Positions 42,441 to 52,311 are shown, counted from the first letter of the stretch. The stretch: 64,000 nucleotides of DNA from Flavobacteriaceae bacterium UBA3339 (GCA_002360925.1 DERN01000003.1:71175-135174), one strand, 5' to 3'. The notes: generated by a model from the letters alone, not told the origin. Translations and numbers: made by a program.

Positions 42441-44078
42441 ATGTCAGAAAATAAAAGATCATTCGGACAAACCGTAAAATCGTTCAATAAAAATTTCTGG
42501 ATTGCCAGCTTCATGGAATTAATGGAACGCTGGGCTTGGTACGGAATTTACACCCTTTTAGGACTTTATTTAGTAGGATCAACCGATACTGGAGGTTTAG
42601 GTTTTGATCATGTTCAAAAGGGAAATATTATGGGTAATATTGTAGGAATCCTATATTTTTTACCTTTAATTTTTGGTGTAATCGCAGACCGAATCGGCTA
42701 TAAAGTATCGTTAACTATTGCTTACATTATCATGATTGCGGGTTATTATCTTCTTGGCGAAGTTAATACATACTGGAGTGTTTACATGGTCTTTTTATTA
42801 GTTGCTGTTGGCGCAGCTTTCTTTAAACCGGTTGCATCAGCCATTGTAGCACGGAATACAGATGAAACCACGGGAACACTTGGTTTCGGTATTTTCTATA
42901 TGATGGTAAACATTGGCGGATTTATTGGTCCGGCAATGTCTTCAGGTTTACGCACAACATATGGTTGGAAAATCATCTTTATTCAGGCAGCTATTGTAAT
43001 CGGAATCAATTTAATTGTACTGCTTTTATTTTATAAAGAACCAAAAGTTGAAAAACCAAAAGATTCAATCGGTAAAGCCATTGGTGAATCGGTAAAAGGA
43101 ATTTTTGAAGCCTTAAAAGATGTTCGCTTAGGTATTTTACTATTACTAATGATTGGCTTTTGGACCATGTTTAATCAATTATTCAATACTTTACCGAACT
43201 TTATCGAAGATTGGGTTAATTCATCTGCAATAAGCGATTGGTTAAATCAAAACATTCCTGTTTTAGGAACTTTAATGACACAAGACGGACAAGTAAAACC
43301 TGAATGGTTTACAAATATCGATTCGTTTATGATTATTTGTTGTCAGGTTACTATTTCTTATTTTGTAACCAAAATGCGTCACATTAATGCCGTTATTCGT
43401 GGTGCTGTAATTGCAACAATCGGTGTTGGTTTAACTTTTTATACACATAACCCCATATTTACAATTGTAGGAACTATGATTTTCTCGATCGGAGAAATGA
43501 TGTCAAGTCCAACAGTTTCTTCTTTTATCGCGTTGATTACTCCAAAAGGAAAAGAAGGTTTATATCAGGGAACTTACTTTTTACCTGTTGCAGCAAGTTA
43601 TTTCGTAACAAGTTTTATTTCTGGAAGCTTATATCAATCGTGGTCAGATAAATTATCATTATTGAAAAAAGAAATGGCAGGAAGAAATATCGAAATGCCC
43701 GAAGTTGTAACCAACGAACAATTTATAGAACAAGGTTCAAAGGCTTTAAATATGACGATTTCTCAGTTTGAACAACAATTCAATTTAAAAGCCGAATCTG
43801 TCGATTGGAATGTTGTAGCACAATCATTCAAAGATTTTGCCATGAGCAAAAGTATCGATATCAGTCAAGTTCACCTTCCGTTTTCTAAAAACGAATATTT
43901 CGCTTTGGCAGAACAAAAATTAGGAATGGGTCATTGGGAAATGGTCGATATGCTTTGGAACACTTATAATCCTAATAAAATTTGGTACGTAATTGTAGGA
44001 ATCGGATTGTTTTCCATTATTTCACTTACCATTTATGATCGTTTGGTAATTCGTCCACGCGAAAATCAAATCAAGTAA
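42441..44078 (+). CDS. POT-like MFS peptide transporter (divergent paralogue 2)
   Basis: A 545-residue transporter with about 14 helices. The helix-1 signature is present in altered form (MELMERWAWYGIYTLLGLY). It has a long insert near residues 260-300 (WVNSSAISDW to VKPEWFTNID) and a 100-residue soluble-looking loop before the last helix. I start it at ATG 42441 (MSENKRSF) rather than the in-frame GTG at 42420. It is less like paralogues 1, 3 and 4 than they are to each other and may have another substrate. A 31-base gap leads into paralogue 3. Confidence 0.82.
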   Translation: MSENKRSFGQTVKSFNKNFWIASFMELMERWAWYGIYTLLGLYLVGSTDTGGLGFDHVQKGNIMGNIVGILYFLPLIFGVIADRIGYKVSLTIAYIIMIAGYYLLGEVNTYWSVYMVFLLVAVGAAFFKPVASAIVARNTDETTGTLGFGIFYMMVNIGGFIGPAMSSGLRTTYGWKIIFIQAAIVIGINLIVLLLFYKEPKVEKPKDSIGKAIGESVKGIFEALKDVRLGILLLLMIGFWTMFNQLFNTLPNFIEDWVNSSAISDWLNQNIPVLGTLMTQDGQVKPEWFTNIDSFMIICCQVTISYFVTKMRHINAVIRGAVIATIGVGLTFYTHNPIFTIVGTMIFSIGEMMSSPTVSSFIALITPKGKEGLYQGTYFLPVAASYFVTSFISGSLYQSWSDKLSLLKKEMAGRNIEMPEVVTNEQFIEQGSKALNMTISQFEQQFNLKAESVDWNVVAQSFKDFAMSKSIDISQVHLPFSKNEYFALAEQKLGMGHWEMVDMLWNTYNPNKIWYVIVGIGLFSIISLTIYDRLVIRPRENQIK

Positions 44079-44109
44079 TCAACTTCAAATCTAATTAATC
44101 TCTTTATAT

Positions 44110-45849
44110 ATGGATATTAACACTTCTTCAGAGTTTTACAAATCGAACGTTTTAGGACAACGATCGGGATTATTTGTATTATTCTTTACCGAAATGTGGG
44201 AGCGTTTTTCGTTTTACGGAATGCGCGTTTTATTGATTCAATTCTTAACAGCAACTGTCTTAAATGGCGGTTGGGCATGGAGTGCGGAACAAGCAGGAGC
44301 TTTGTACGGAACATACGCTATGATGTTATATTTAACTCCAATTTTAGGAGGAATTATTGCTGATAAATATATTGGTTCTCGCCAAGCAGTAATTATTGGT
44401 GCAATTATTATGACGATTGGTCACGCTGCAATGGCTTTCGATACGCAAATCATGTTCTTTATTGGTTTAGCTTGTTTGGTTATAGGAACAGGTTTCTTTA
44501 AGCCGAATATGCCTTCGATCTTAGGAGAAATGTACAAAGACTTACCTGAGAAAAAAGACGGAGCTTACACAATTTTTTATATGGGTGTAAATGCCGGAGC
44601 TTTCTTTGGAATGATGTTATGTGGTTATTTAGCAGAAAAAATTGGTTGGCATTGGGGATTTGGTTTAGCTGGAGTTTTTATGTTTTTAGGAACTTTACAA
44701 TTTGTATTTGCAAAACCTTTAATGGGAAATCTGGGAGTTTTAGACAAATCACCTGAAGCACAAGAAAATGCTTTAAAAAATGATACTGACAAAAGAAATC
44801 CGTTTACGACTACTGATTTAGCTTTAATCGGAATCGTTGCTGTTATTGGTTTCTTATATGCTTTTAACGATCCGTTATCTAAAAACGGAATCATTGATAT
44901 TTTTGCTTGGTTAGATATGCCTTTCTTACGCGGACAATATGTTATAATTATTGTTGCGTTGATTCTTTTTATCTATTTAATTGTTTCTAGAATTTTACGT
45001 TACGACAAAGTAGTTCGCGACAGAATGTTTGCCGTGGTTTTATTAGCATTCTTCCTTATTTTCTTCTTTATGAGTTTTGAGCAAGGAGCTACATCTTTGG
45101 TAATTGTTGCTCGCGATTTTATTGATCGTAGCCTAACAGGATCAGCTTTAACAATTTTCAACATTGTAAATGCTTTATTAACAATTGTTCCTTTAGCAAT
45201 TATCACTTGGGTTTTAGCAAAGTTAGCTAAAGCTACTTGGAGTAAAATTGCACTTTCTAACGTTATTTTATTCGCTTGTTTTGCATTGATCTGGGGAGCT
45301 GCTATTTGGATGTTAAACAACGAATTCTCTAAAGAATCATCAGAAATTACGGTTTCTTGGTTCTCTACTTTAAATTCATTTTTCATTATTGCATTAGCTT
45401 CAACCGTTTCGAAATTGTGGGAATCTAAATACAATCCTTCTGCAGCTTTTAAATATGGTTTTGGATTAATTTTAGTTTCTGTAGGTTTCTTAATTATTGG
45501 TTTAGGCTCTTGGGGAATTGGCGAAGGCGTAAAAATTTCGATGGTTTTCTTAATCTTAACTTATTTGTTCCACACTTTAGGAGAATTATTCATTTCTCCG
45601 GTTGGGTTATCTTATGTTTCTAAATTGGTTCCAGCGCGAATGTTAGCATTTATGTTTGGAATATGGTATTTGGCAATTGCAATCGCTCAAAAAGTTGCTG
45701 CTGTTTTAGGAGGACAAGTAGAAAAAATTCAAGAAGAATATTCAATCAGTCATTTCTTCTTCCTTTTTACGGCAATTCCTGCTGTAGCTGGTCTTTTAGT
45801 AATGCTTTTAAATCCATTAATTAAAAAATTAATGCACGGTATTAAATAA
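44110..45849 (+). CDS. POT family peptide transporter (paralogue 3)
   Basis: A 579-residue POT transporter with TEMWERFSFYGMR as the ExxER signature, GTGFFKPNMPSILGEMYK and DGAYTIFYMGVNAGAF as further POT motifs, and about 14 helices (the two extra ones between bundles, as in bacterial POTs). It is strikingly similar to the next gene over its full length, pointing to a tandem duplication. 31 bases separate it from paralogue 2 and 40 from paralogue 4, so they probably form one transcript. Confidence 0.9.
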   Translation: MDINTSSEFYKSNVLGQRSGLFVLFFTEMWERFSFYGMRVLLIQFLTATVLNGGWAWSAEQAGALYGTYAMMLYLTPILGGIIADKYIGSRQAVIIGAIIMTIGHAAMAFDTQIMFFIGLACLVIGTGFFKPNMPSILGEMYKDLPEKKDGAYTIFYMGVNAGAFFGMMLCGYLAEKIGWHWGFGLAGVFMFLGTLQFVFAKPLMGNLGVLDKSPEAQENALKNDTDKRNPFTTTDLALIGIVAVIGFLYAFNDPLSKNGIIDIFAWLDMPFLRGQYVIIIVALILFIYLIVSRILRYDKVVRDRMFAVVLLAFFLIFFFMSFEQGATSLVIVARDFIDRSLTGSALTIFNIVNALLTIVPLAIITWVLAKLAKATWSKIALSNVILFACFALIWGAAIWMLNNEFSKESSEITVSWFSTLNSFFIIALASTVSKLWESKYNPSAAFKYGFGLILVSVGFLIIGLGSWGIGEGVKISMVFLILTYLFHTLGELFISPVGLSYVSKLVPARMLAFMFGIWYLAIAIAQKVAAVLGGQVEKIQEEYSISHFFFLFTAIPAVAGLLVMLLNPLIKKLMHGIK

Positions 45850-45889
45850 TTTGGCTATCTTTCGAACTCGAAAAATAAAAATACAATAA

Positions 45890-47656
45890 ATGGCAACAGA
45901 AGCTACTAATCCAGATTTTTTTAAATCGAAAGTTTTAGGGCATCCATCAGGATTATTCGTTCTTTTCTTTACCGAAATGTGGGAACGATTCTCTTTCTAC
46001 GGAATGCGCGTTTTATTAATTCTATTCTTAACGGCGGCTTTAACCGGAAACAATCCAGGTTGGGGTTGGACAGCAGAAAATGCAGGTGCTTTATACGGAA
46101 CTTACGCAATGCTTTTATACATTACTCCTATCTTTGGAGGTATTATTGCAGATAAATACATTGGTTATCGTTGGGCAGTTGTAATTGGATCTATCATTAT
46201 GACGTTAGGTCATGCTTTTATGGCTTTCGACACACCTTTATTTATGTATTTAGGTTTAGGAGCTTTAGTTATTGGAACAGGATTTTTTAAACCGAACATG
46301 ACTTCGATTTTATCCGAAATGTATAAAGCTTTCCCTGAAAAGAAAGATGGTGCTTATACTATTTTTTACATGGGCGTAAACGCAGGTGCTTTCTTCGGAA
46401 TGATGCTTTGCGGTTATTTAGCAAACAATTTAGGTTGGCATTACGGCTTTGGTTTAGCAGGAATTTTTATGTTGTTAGGAACATTACAATTTTGGTTGGC
46501 AAAACCATTATTCGGAACAATTGGAGAAGTTCCTTCTAAACAAAATAAAGAAGAGGAATTAGCTGCTTCTAAAGAAAATTCTACAGAAGAAAGTGACGAT
46601 AAATTAAATCCGTTCACAACTTTAGATTACATTTTAATTGCTATTACAACCATTATTGGTTTGTTATATGCGTTTAACGATCCATTATCTAAAATTGCCG
46701 GAATGCATATTTTACCACAAACCTTATTCGGATTCGACGGATCTATTGCAGTTGTTATTATAGGTTTAATCTTATTCTTGATTTTGGTTATTTCGCGTAT
46801 TGTTCGTTACAGTCCGGTTGTAAGAGATCGTATGATTGCTGTAACTATTTTCGCATTCTTTACTATCTTTTTCTGGATGTCATTCGAACAAGGAGCTTCA
46901 TCGTTGGTAATTTTCGCCAGAGATAATGTTGATCGTGCTTTAACAGGAACTTCACTTACCGTTTTTAACGTAATCAATACTTTGTTAACTGTGGTTCCGT
47001 TAATTATTATTTCGTGGGTTTTATTCTTATTAGGAAAACAAACTTTTAAGCAAGCGCCTTTATCAAACATTGTTTTGGCAGTAACGTTCTTAATTGTTTG
47101 GGGAATCGCGATTTGGATGTTAAACAACGAATTTTCTAAAGAAGCTTCTGAGATCGACCCAAGCTGGTTCTCAATCTTAAACTCATTCTTTATTATTGCA
47201 TTAGCTTCTTCGGTTTCTAAAATTTGGGATTCAAAATTCAATCCGCCAGCAGCTGTAAAATATGGTTTAGGTTTAATCATCATGTCAATCGGTTTCGGAT
47301 TGTTAGCTTACGGTTCATACGGAATTCAGGAAGGAATTAAAGTTTCGATGATTTGGTTAGTATTAGCTTATTTGTTCCATACTTTAGGAGAACTATTCTT
47401 ATCTCCAGTTGGACTTTCATATGTTTCTAAATTGGTACCAGCACGCATGATTGCTTTTATGTTTGGTATTTGGTACTTAGCAATTGCAATCGGAAACAAA
47501 TTAGCTGCAGCAGTTGGAGGAGAAATTGAAAATATTACACAACAATATTCCTTATCAACATTCTTCTTAATATTTACTGTAGTTCCTATTGTTGCCGGAC
47601 TTCTGGTAATGCTTTTAAATCCTGCATTGAAAAAGTTAATGCACGGTGTAAAATAG
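45890..47656 (+). CDS. POT family peptide transporter (paralogue 4)
   Basis: A 588-residue close paralogue of the preceding gene: the same TEMWERFSFYGMRVLLI, DGAYTIFYMGVNAGAFFGMM, KLVPARM-AFMFGIWYLAIAI and the C-terminal NP-KKLMHG segments. It differs mainly in an acidic insert near residues 212-230 (EEELAASKENSTEESDDK). A strong terminator follows. Confidence 0.9.
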   Translation: MATEATNPDFFKSKVLGHPSGLFVLFFTEMWERFSFYGMRVLLILFLTAALTGNNPGWGWTAENAGALYGTYAMLLYITPIFGGIIADKYIGYRWAVVIGSIIMTLGHAFMAFDTPLFMYLGLGALVIGTGFFKPNMTSILSEMYKAFPEKKDGAYTIFYMGVNAGAFFGMMLCGYLANNLGWHYGFGLAGIFMLLGTLQFWLAKPLFGTIGEVPSKQNKEEELAASKENSTEESDDKLNPFTTLDYILIAITTIIGLLYAFNDPLSKIAGMHILPQTLFGFDGSIAVVIIGLILFLILVISRIVRYSPVVRDRMIAVTIFAFFTIFFWMSFEQGASSLVIFARDNVDRALTGTSLTVFNVINTLLTVVPLIIISWVLFLLGKQTFKQAPLSNIVLAVTFLIVWGIAIWMLNNEFSKEASEIDPSWFSILNSFFIIALASSVSKIWDSKFNPPAAVKYGLGLIIMSIGFGLLAYGSYGIQEGIKVSMIWLVLAYLFHTLGELFLSPVGLSYVSKLVPARMIAFMFGIWYLAIAIGNKLAAAVGGEIENITQQYSLSTFFLIFTVVPIVAGLLVMLLNPALKKLMHGVK

Positions 47657-47677
47657 GCATACTTTTTGAAAATATAG

Positions 47678-47708
47678 AATCCGATAGTTTTCGCTATCGG
47701 ATTTTTTA
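47678..47708 (+). terminator. Terminator after fourth POT gene
   Basis: A 10-bp perfect stem (AATCCGATAG and complement), loop TTTTCG, then a T-run. Confidence 0.88.
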
Positions 47709-47736
47709 TATATTTACATTTATTAATTTTTACAGA

Positions 47737-48192
47737 ATGAAAAAAAGTATTTTATTAGTATTATTTACTTTGGTTTCTATAGTTACCCAAGCACAGGAAA
47801 TTAAATGGATGACTATGAAAGAAGCTGTTGCAGCTCAGAAAAAGAACAAAAAACCTATTTTTATAGATGCATATACCGTTTGGTGTGGTCCTTGTAAAAT
47901 GTTGGATAAAAACACATTTTCAGATGAAAAAGTTGTAAAACTTATCAATGAAAAATACAACGCGGTTAAGTTTAATGCTGAAGGAAATGAAGAAATTCAA
48001 TTTGGCGGAAAACTTTACAAAAACCCAAGTTACCAAGAAGCTCGCAAAAACTCTCGTAATGGTTTCCATGAATTTGCAGCATTTATTGGAGTTCAGGCTT
48101 ATCCGAACATGATTGTTTTTGATAAGGACGGAAAAAAAATAAAAGATATTTTAGGTTATAAAACTCCAGAACAATTAATTTCTGAATTATAA
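47737..48192 (+). CDS. Exported thioredoxin-family protein
   Basis: A 151-residue periplasmic protein: signal peptide (MKKSILLVLFTLVSIVTQAQ), then a thioredoxin fold with the redox motif TVWCGPCKML (CGPC) and the cis-Pro loop in VQAYPNMIVFD. A ~25-residue insertion (EGNEEIQFGG to NGFHEFAAF) lies between the halves. It likely exchanges disulfides or reduces envelope proteins. Its last 37 bases overlap the convergent comEC end, and its terminator lies within comEC. Confidence 0.85.
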   Translation: MKKSILLVLFTLVSIVTQAQEIKWMTMKEAVAAQKKNKKPIFIDAYTVWCGPCKMLDKNTFSDEKVVKLINEKYNAVKFNAEGNEEIQFGGKLYKNPSYQEARKNSRNGFHEFAAFIGVQAYPNMIVFDKDGKKIKDILGYKTPEQLISEL

Positions 48193-50168
48193 TCACAAAC
48201 AAAAGCTCCCTTACTTCGCATATCGTAGTAAGGGATTTTTAACTTGTCGAAATACAAAATCCAGTCATCAATCTTGTTTTGATAATTATTTGAATGGAAA
48301 ATAACCAAACAAGGTTTTAGTTCTTTTGCTAATCGTTCGGGATGAATTGCAGGATTTTGATATAAAACAACTACATCAAATTGGCGTTTAGGATAAATAC
48401 CTAAACTATCAACAATAAGCCATTTTTTATTATTTAATTCAAAAGAATTTGACAACGAATCAAAGGCTATTTTTTCAATACCATGATACAGTTTGTAGTT
48501 TTGAACGGCATTAATCAAGGTATCTTTTGTCGCGAAGATCTGTAACTTCTCTCCTTCTCTATTCAAGAAAATCAATCGATTGAAATAAGAAATCAAAACT
48601 ATTTCAGATGATTTTTGAGTTTGAATTATTCTGTAAATCGAAATTGCCTGAAACGATACAATCAAAACAAAAATGCAAATGATTTTCGAAGCCGTTTTTT
48701 TGTAAAAATACCATACCCCACAAAACACTAAACAAGTCAATAAAATGGCCTGTAAAAGATTAAAATGAACCAAATAGAGTTTATTACTAAAGATTGTTGA
48801 AATAATTTCAATTCCGTTAAAACACAATTTTGCAGCGAAACTTAAAACTACAGTAAACAAAGAAGCAAAATTCATCGAAATAAAGCTGACGATTAATTGC
48901 AAAAACCATCCAATAAGCAACAAATTTGTCAATGGAACCGCAATAATATTTCCGATTAGAAACAATAACGGAATTTGCTTAAAATAGAAAATGCTTAAAG
49001 GAAAAACACCAATTTGTGCAGCAATCGAGATTCCAATGATTTCGGTAAAAAAGTTTAAAACAACATTCTCCGTTTTAAAAAAGGGTTGTATAATCGGATA
49101 ACAAAATACAATCGAAAAAACAGCAAGATAACTCAACTGAAAGCCAACATCGAAAAGGTAATTTGGTTCAATCAAAAGAATTAAAAACATGCTGCCAACC
49201 ATTAAGTTTGCGGTTTCTTTTCTAGAACCTAAAGCAGTACCCAACATTGCCATTAAACACATTAACGCCGCACGAACAACCGAACCCGACAAACCAGCTA
49301 GCAACACAAATACAACAAGAAAAACAATCAGAAAAAAATTCACAAGCTTATTGGGAATTCCAAATAATCTTAACGAATATCGAATTGTTCCGAATAAAAC
49401 TACAACGTGCATGCCCGAAACAGCTAAAACATGAAGAATTCCTAAATCTTTAAACTGTTCGTAAACATCATTGTCTAAATTATTTTTCTTACCAAAAAGT
49501 AATGCTTCAATAAATCCGTTTGTTTTAGCATCATAACCTAAATCTAGAAAACGATTGATTAAAGAACCTCGCAACTCATCAATAAATGTCAATAAATCTT
49601 TCTGTTCGCCAATCTTAAAAACCTTTTGATTCGAATGAATTTGATAATGAATCCGCTTTTGAGCCAAATAATCTTTATAACTAAAATCGTGTAAATTGCG
49701 TGATTCGGGAATTTCTTTAATACTTCCGATTAATTTATAAACTGAGCCTTCTTTAGGCTTTTCATTTTGATTCGAAAACGAAACCAAGATTAAAGGTTTT
49801 TCTTTATAATCTAAAAGTTTCGCATATATTCTGTGCGAATAAGTATTTGACTTTAAAACCTCATTAACTTTAATAGTAAATTCAGTCTGAGAAAGATTTT
49901 CGATTTCTATTTTTTGATTATGAAAATGATAACTCAGAGATCCTAAAGAAATAAAAACGAAATAAATCGCCCAAAGGTTAAACAGCGACAAAGAAGATTT
50001 AAAAGAATATTTTTGTTGTTTTTTGTGAAGATAAATCAATAAAAAGAATCCCAAAATCGCAAAACAAATCATTAAAACAACAGGCAGCTTAAAGTTTAAG
50101 CCAATAAAAATCCCATTAACATAAGCGAATGTAATGGGATAAATGGGATATTTCACTACCTTCGTCAT
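48156..50168 (-). CDS. comEC: ComEC/Rec2-type membrane DNA-channel protein
   Basis: A 670-residue polytopic protein. A DUF4131 region (residues about 25-190) precedes the Competence domain (about 220-490) with HVLAVSGMHVVVLFG and GLSGSVVRAALMCLMAMLG, the hallmark motifs of the DNA-uptake channel. In many bacteria a metallo-beta-lactamase-like domain follows; here the last ~180 residues do not show its HxHxDH motif. The protein could pass single-stranded DNA across the inner membrane, though competence of this organism is unproven. Confidence 0.88.
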   Translation of the reverse strand: MTKVVKYPIYPITFAYVNGIFIGLNFKLPVVLMICFAILGFFLLIYLHKKQQKYSFKSSLSLFNLWAIYFVFISLGSLSYHFHNQKIEIENLSQTEFTIKVNEVLKSNTYSHRIYAKLLDYKEKPLILVSFSNQNEKPKEGSVYKLIGSIKEIPESRNLHDFSYKDYLAQKRIHYQIHSNQKVFKIGEQKDLLTFIDELRGSLINRFLDLGYDAKTNGFIEALLFGKKNNLDNDVYEQFKDLGILHVLAVSGMHVVVLFGTIRYSLRLFGIPNKLVNFFLIVFLVVFVLLAGLSGSVVRAALMCLMAMLGTALGSRKETANLMVGSMFLILLIEPNYLFDVGFQLSYLAVFSIVFCYPIIQPFFKTENVVLNFFTEIIGISIAAQIGVFPLSIFYFKQIPLLFLIGNIIAVPLTNLLLIGWFLQLIVSFISMNFASLFTVVLSFAAKLCFNGIEIISTIFSNKLYLVHFNLLQAILLTCLVFCGVWYFYKKTASKIICIFVLIVSFQAISIYRIIQTQKSSEIVLISYFNRLIFLNREGEKLQIFATKDTLINAVQNYKLYHGIEKIAFDSLSNSFELNNKKWLIVDSLGIYPKRQFDVVVLYQNPAIHPERLAKELKPCLVIFHSNNYQNKIDDWILYFDKLKIPYYDMRSKGAFVCDYNSEINCSGVL
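48207..48240 (+). terminator. Terminator of thioredoxin-like gene, inside comEC
   Basis: The stem TCCCTTACT (48207-48215) pairs with AGTAAGGGA (48227-48235) and is followed by T's. It starts 15 bases past the thioredoxin stop and lies wholly within the antisense coding end of comEC. Confidence 0.7.
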
Positions 50169-50207
50169 AGACTAAAGGTAACAAAATTTTGAATATCAAA
50201 TAATTAA

Positions 50208-50834
50208 CTAAAGTACTTGTCTGTCGTAAACTCTGTTTATTTGTACAAAGCCTTTACTATAATAAGCTTCTTTTGTAGAATTGATCGAAACTCCTTTAGA
50301 AGTTGCAGAGTGAATAAATTTAATATCATCTCCGTTTACTTCAATCACAATTCCTACATGATTAATAACACGAGAGCCACCGTTTTTAAAGAAGATTAAA
50401 TCTCCTGGTTTTGCTTCGTTTTTAGAAACTCGTTCACCACGTGAAGCCATTTCTCTCGAAGTTCTTGGTAAGTCTACCTTAAATTGATTGAAAGCTGTTT
50501 TTACAAATCCCGAACAATCCATTCCGCTGCGCGACATTCCGCCCCATTGGTAACGTATTCCTTGATAGTCGTTTGCTACGTTTATTAATTGTTCTGTCAT
50601 GTAACAGTAGTCAGATTTCTCTTCCTTTTTTGAACTTTTGTTGTCGAATTCATCATCAACTGCATTCATTCTCTTGTTAATTTCAGCAATTGTTAAATTC
50701 TCTTTCGTTTTTTGTTGAGGCTTTAATGATGTTTTAGTGACAGTCGTAACCTTTTTGGGCTGCACTTGTGCGGTTACTTCTGTGCTTAAACATACAGTAA
50801 ATAGCGTTACTAACGTTAAAGCTAAATTTTTCAT
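50208..50834 (-). CDS. Exported NlpC/P60 (C40) peptidase
   Basis: A 208-residue cell-wall hydrolase. It has a signal peptide (MKNLALTLVTLFTVCLSTEVTAQ), a basic linker (residues about 25-85) and an NlpC/P60 domain with catalytic Cys in GMDCSGFVKTAF, His in NHVGIVIEVN and the third polar residue in FIHSATSKGV. It probably cuts D-Glu-diaminopimelate bonds in peptidoglycan stem peptides. A perfect -7 promoter box (TATATTTG) lies at 50885-50892. The gene is monocistronic. Confidence 0.9.
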   Translation of the reverse strand: MKNLALTLVTLFTVCLSTEVTAQVQPKKVTTVTKTSLKPQQKTKENLTIAEINKRMNAVDDEFDNKSSKKEEKSDYCYMTEQLINVANDYQGIRYQWGGMSRSGMDCSGFVKTAFNQFKVDLPRTSREMASRGERVSKNEAKPGDLIFFKNGGSRVINHVGIVIEVNGDDIKFIHSATSKGVSINSTKEAYYSKGFVQINRVYDRQVL

Positions 50835-50884
50835 TAATGTATTAATATTTTAAAAGAAATGTAAATCTGTTGTTTGCAATACCT

Positions 50885-50892
50885 CAAATATA
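50885..50892 (-). promoter_or_regulatory. -7 promoter element (TATATTTG) of NlpC/P60 gene
   Basis: A perfect TAnnTTTG on the minus strand, 51 bases upstream of the start codon, in the gap below lpxB. Confidence 0.45.
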
Positions 50893-50916
50893 GGTTTTTA
50901 TATTTTCTTAGCCTTC

Positions 50917-52035
50917 CTAAAGTTGTCTTAAATTATTGTTAAGACTGTTGATAACTCGTTCACTTGCTCCTACACCTCCTAACTTATCTTCCAATTCATG
51001 GTACTTTGTAAGGATTTTAACCCTTGAAGAATTGTTAATAAGTTTTTCGAATTCTTTTTTAATATTTGACGGATTACAATCTTTTTGAATTAATTCTGTT
51101 ACGACTAATTCGTCCATTATAAGGTTTACCAACGAAATATAACTCAATTTAATGATGCGTTTAGCAATTTGATACGAAATCTCGTTTCCTTTATAAACCA
51201 CAACTTGCGGTACTTTAAATAAAGCGGTTTCCAACGTTGCAGTTCCCGAAGTTACTAAAGCCGCATACGCGTTGTTTAAAAGATTATAAGTATCATTTGA
51301 AATAAATTTCACGTTTTCCTTCTTTATAAAAGGCTTGTAAAAATCGAATTCTAAGCTTGGTGCTCCGGCTATAATAAATTGAAATTGCGGATAATCGTCT
51401 ACAATTTGAAGCATTTCAGAAAGCAATCTCGAAATCTCCTGTTTTCGGCTTCCCGGAAGCAACGCAATAATTGGTCTTTCGTCTAATTCGTGGACATTTC
51501 TAAAATCGTTTGCTCTTTCCTTTTTAAACGAATCGATTTCATCTAATAAAGGATGCCCGACATAATCTACTTGATAATGATGTTTTTTCTCGTAGAAATC
51601 TTTTTCAAACGGAAGAATCACGTACATATGATTAACATCGCGTTTAATTGCTTTTATGCGCCCCTCTTTCCAAGCCCAAATCTGAGGCGAAATATAATAA
51701 TGTGTATCGAATCCTTTTTCTTTAGCCCATTTTGCAATGCGCATATTAAAACCGGGATAATCGATAAAAATAATTACATCCGGATTAAAAGCGAGAATAT
51801 CTTTTTTGCAGAAATCGATATTTTTTAAAATCGTTTGCAGATTCATCACCACTTCGGCAAATCCCATAAAAGCTAAGTCTTTATAGTGTTTTACTAAAGT
51901 TCCACCAACTTTCTGCATTAAATCGCCGCCCCAAAAACGTACTTCGGCATCGGGTTCATTCTTAAATAAAGCTTTTAATAAATTGGCTCCGTGCAAATCG
52001 CCCGAAGCTTCTCCGGCAATGATGTAATATTTCAT
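50917..52035 (-). CDS. lpxB: Lipid-A-disaccharide synthase
   Basis: A 372-residue GT19 glycosyltransferase that joins UDP-2,3-diacylglucosamine to lipid X to make the lipid A disaccharide. Typical segments: YYIIAGEASGDLHGANL at the start, then YYISPQIWAWKEGRI, then ALLPGSRKQEI and TSGTATLETALFKVPQVVVYKG. It sits at the inner face of the inner membrane. Its start codon directly abuts the stop of a small membrane protein gene, which itself overlaps surE, so the three form a tight operon. Confidence 0.95.
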   Translation of the reverse strand: MKYYIIAGEASGDLHGANLLKALFKNEPDAEVRFWGGDLMQKVGGTLVKHYKDLAFMGFAEVVMNLQTILKNIDFCKKDILAFNPDVIIFIDYPGFNMRIAKWAKEKGFDTHYYISPQIWAWKEGRIKAIKRDVNHMYVILPFEKDFYEKKHHYQVDYVGHPLLDEIDSFKKERANDFRNVHELDERPIIALLPGSRKQEISRLLSEMLQIVDDYPQFQFIIAGAPSLEFDFYKPFIKKENVKFISNDTYNLLNNAYAALVTSGTATLETALFKVPQVVVYKGNEISYQIAKRIIKLSYISLVNLIMDELVVTELIQKDCNPSNIKKEFEKLINNSSRVKILTKYHELEDKLGGVGASERVINSLNNNLRQL

Positions 52036-52311
52036 TTATCCTAAAATGATGTAAATTGCTATAATAATAAACGAGAAAATAACGCCCCGCGCGCTGTAAT
52101 AATTATTTCGATTTAAAAACAGATAAAACAATCCGATATTAGGAATAGATCCCATTGAAAATGATTTAGTAGCAACACTTTTATACGCAAAAATAGCCCA
52201 ATTTTCGAGCGGATTTATTTTAGTAAAAAGCTGAAACAACAAACATCCAAAAACAAACGAAACACACAAAGCGCAGATTGTTCCTAATAAAAATTTTAAA
52301 AACTTATTCAT
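52036..52311 (-). CDS. Small membrane protein between surE and lpxB
   Basis: A 91-residue protein with two to three hydrophobic segments (residues about 4-26, 55-70, 73-90) and no recognised domain. Starting at ATG 52311 its first base overlaps the surE stop (TAATG), and its stop abuts lpxB, so translation runs straight through. The longer start at 52323 would overlap surE further. Its position in front of lpxB hints at a lipid A or envelope role, as inference. Confidence 0.65.
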   Translation of the reverse strand: MNKFLKFLLGTICALCVSFVFGCLLFQLFTKINPLENWAIFAYKSVATKSFSMGSIPNIGLFYLFLNRNNYYSARGVIFSFIIIAIYIILG

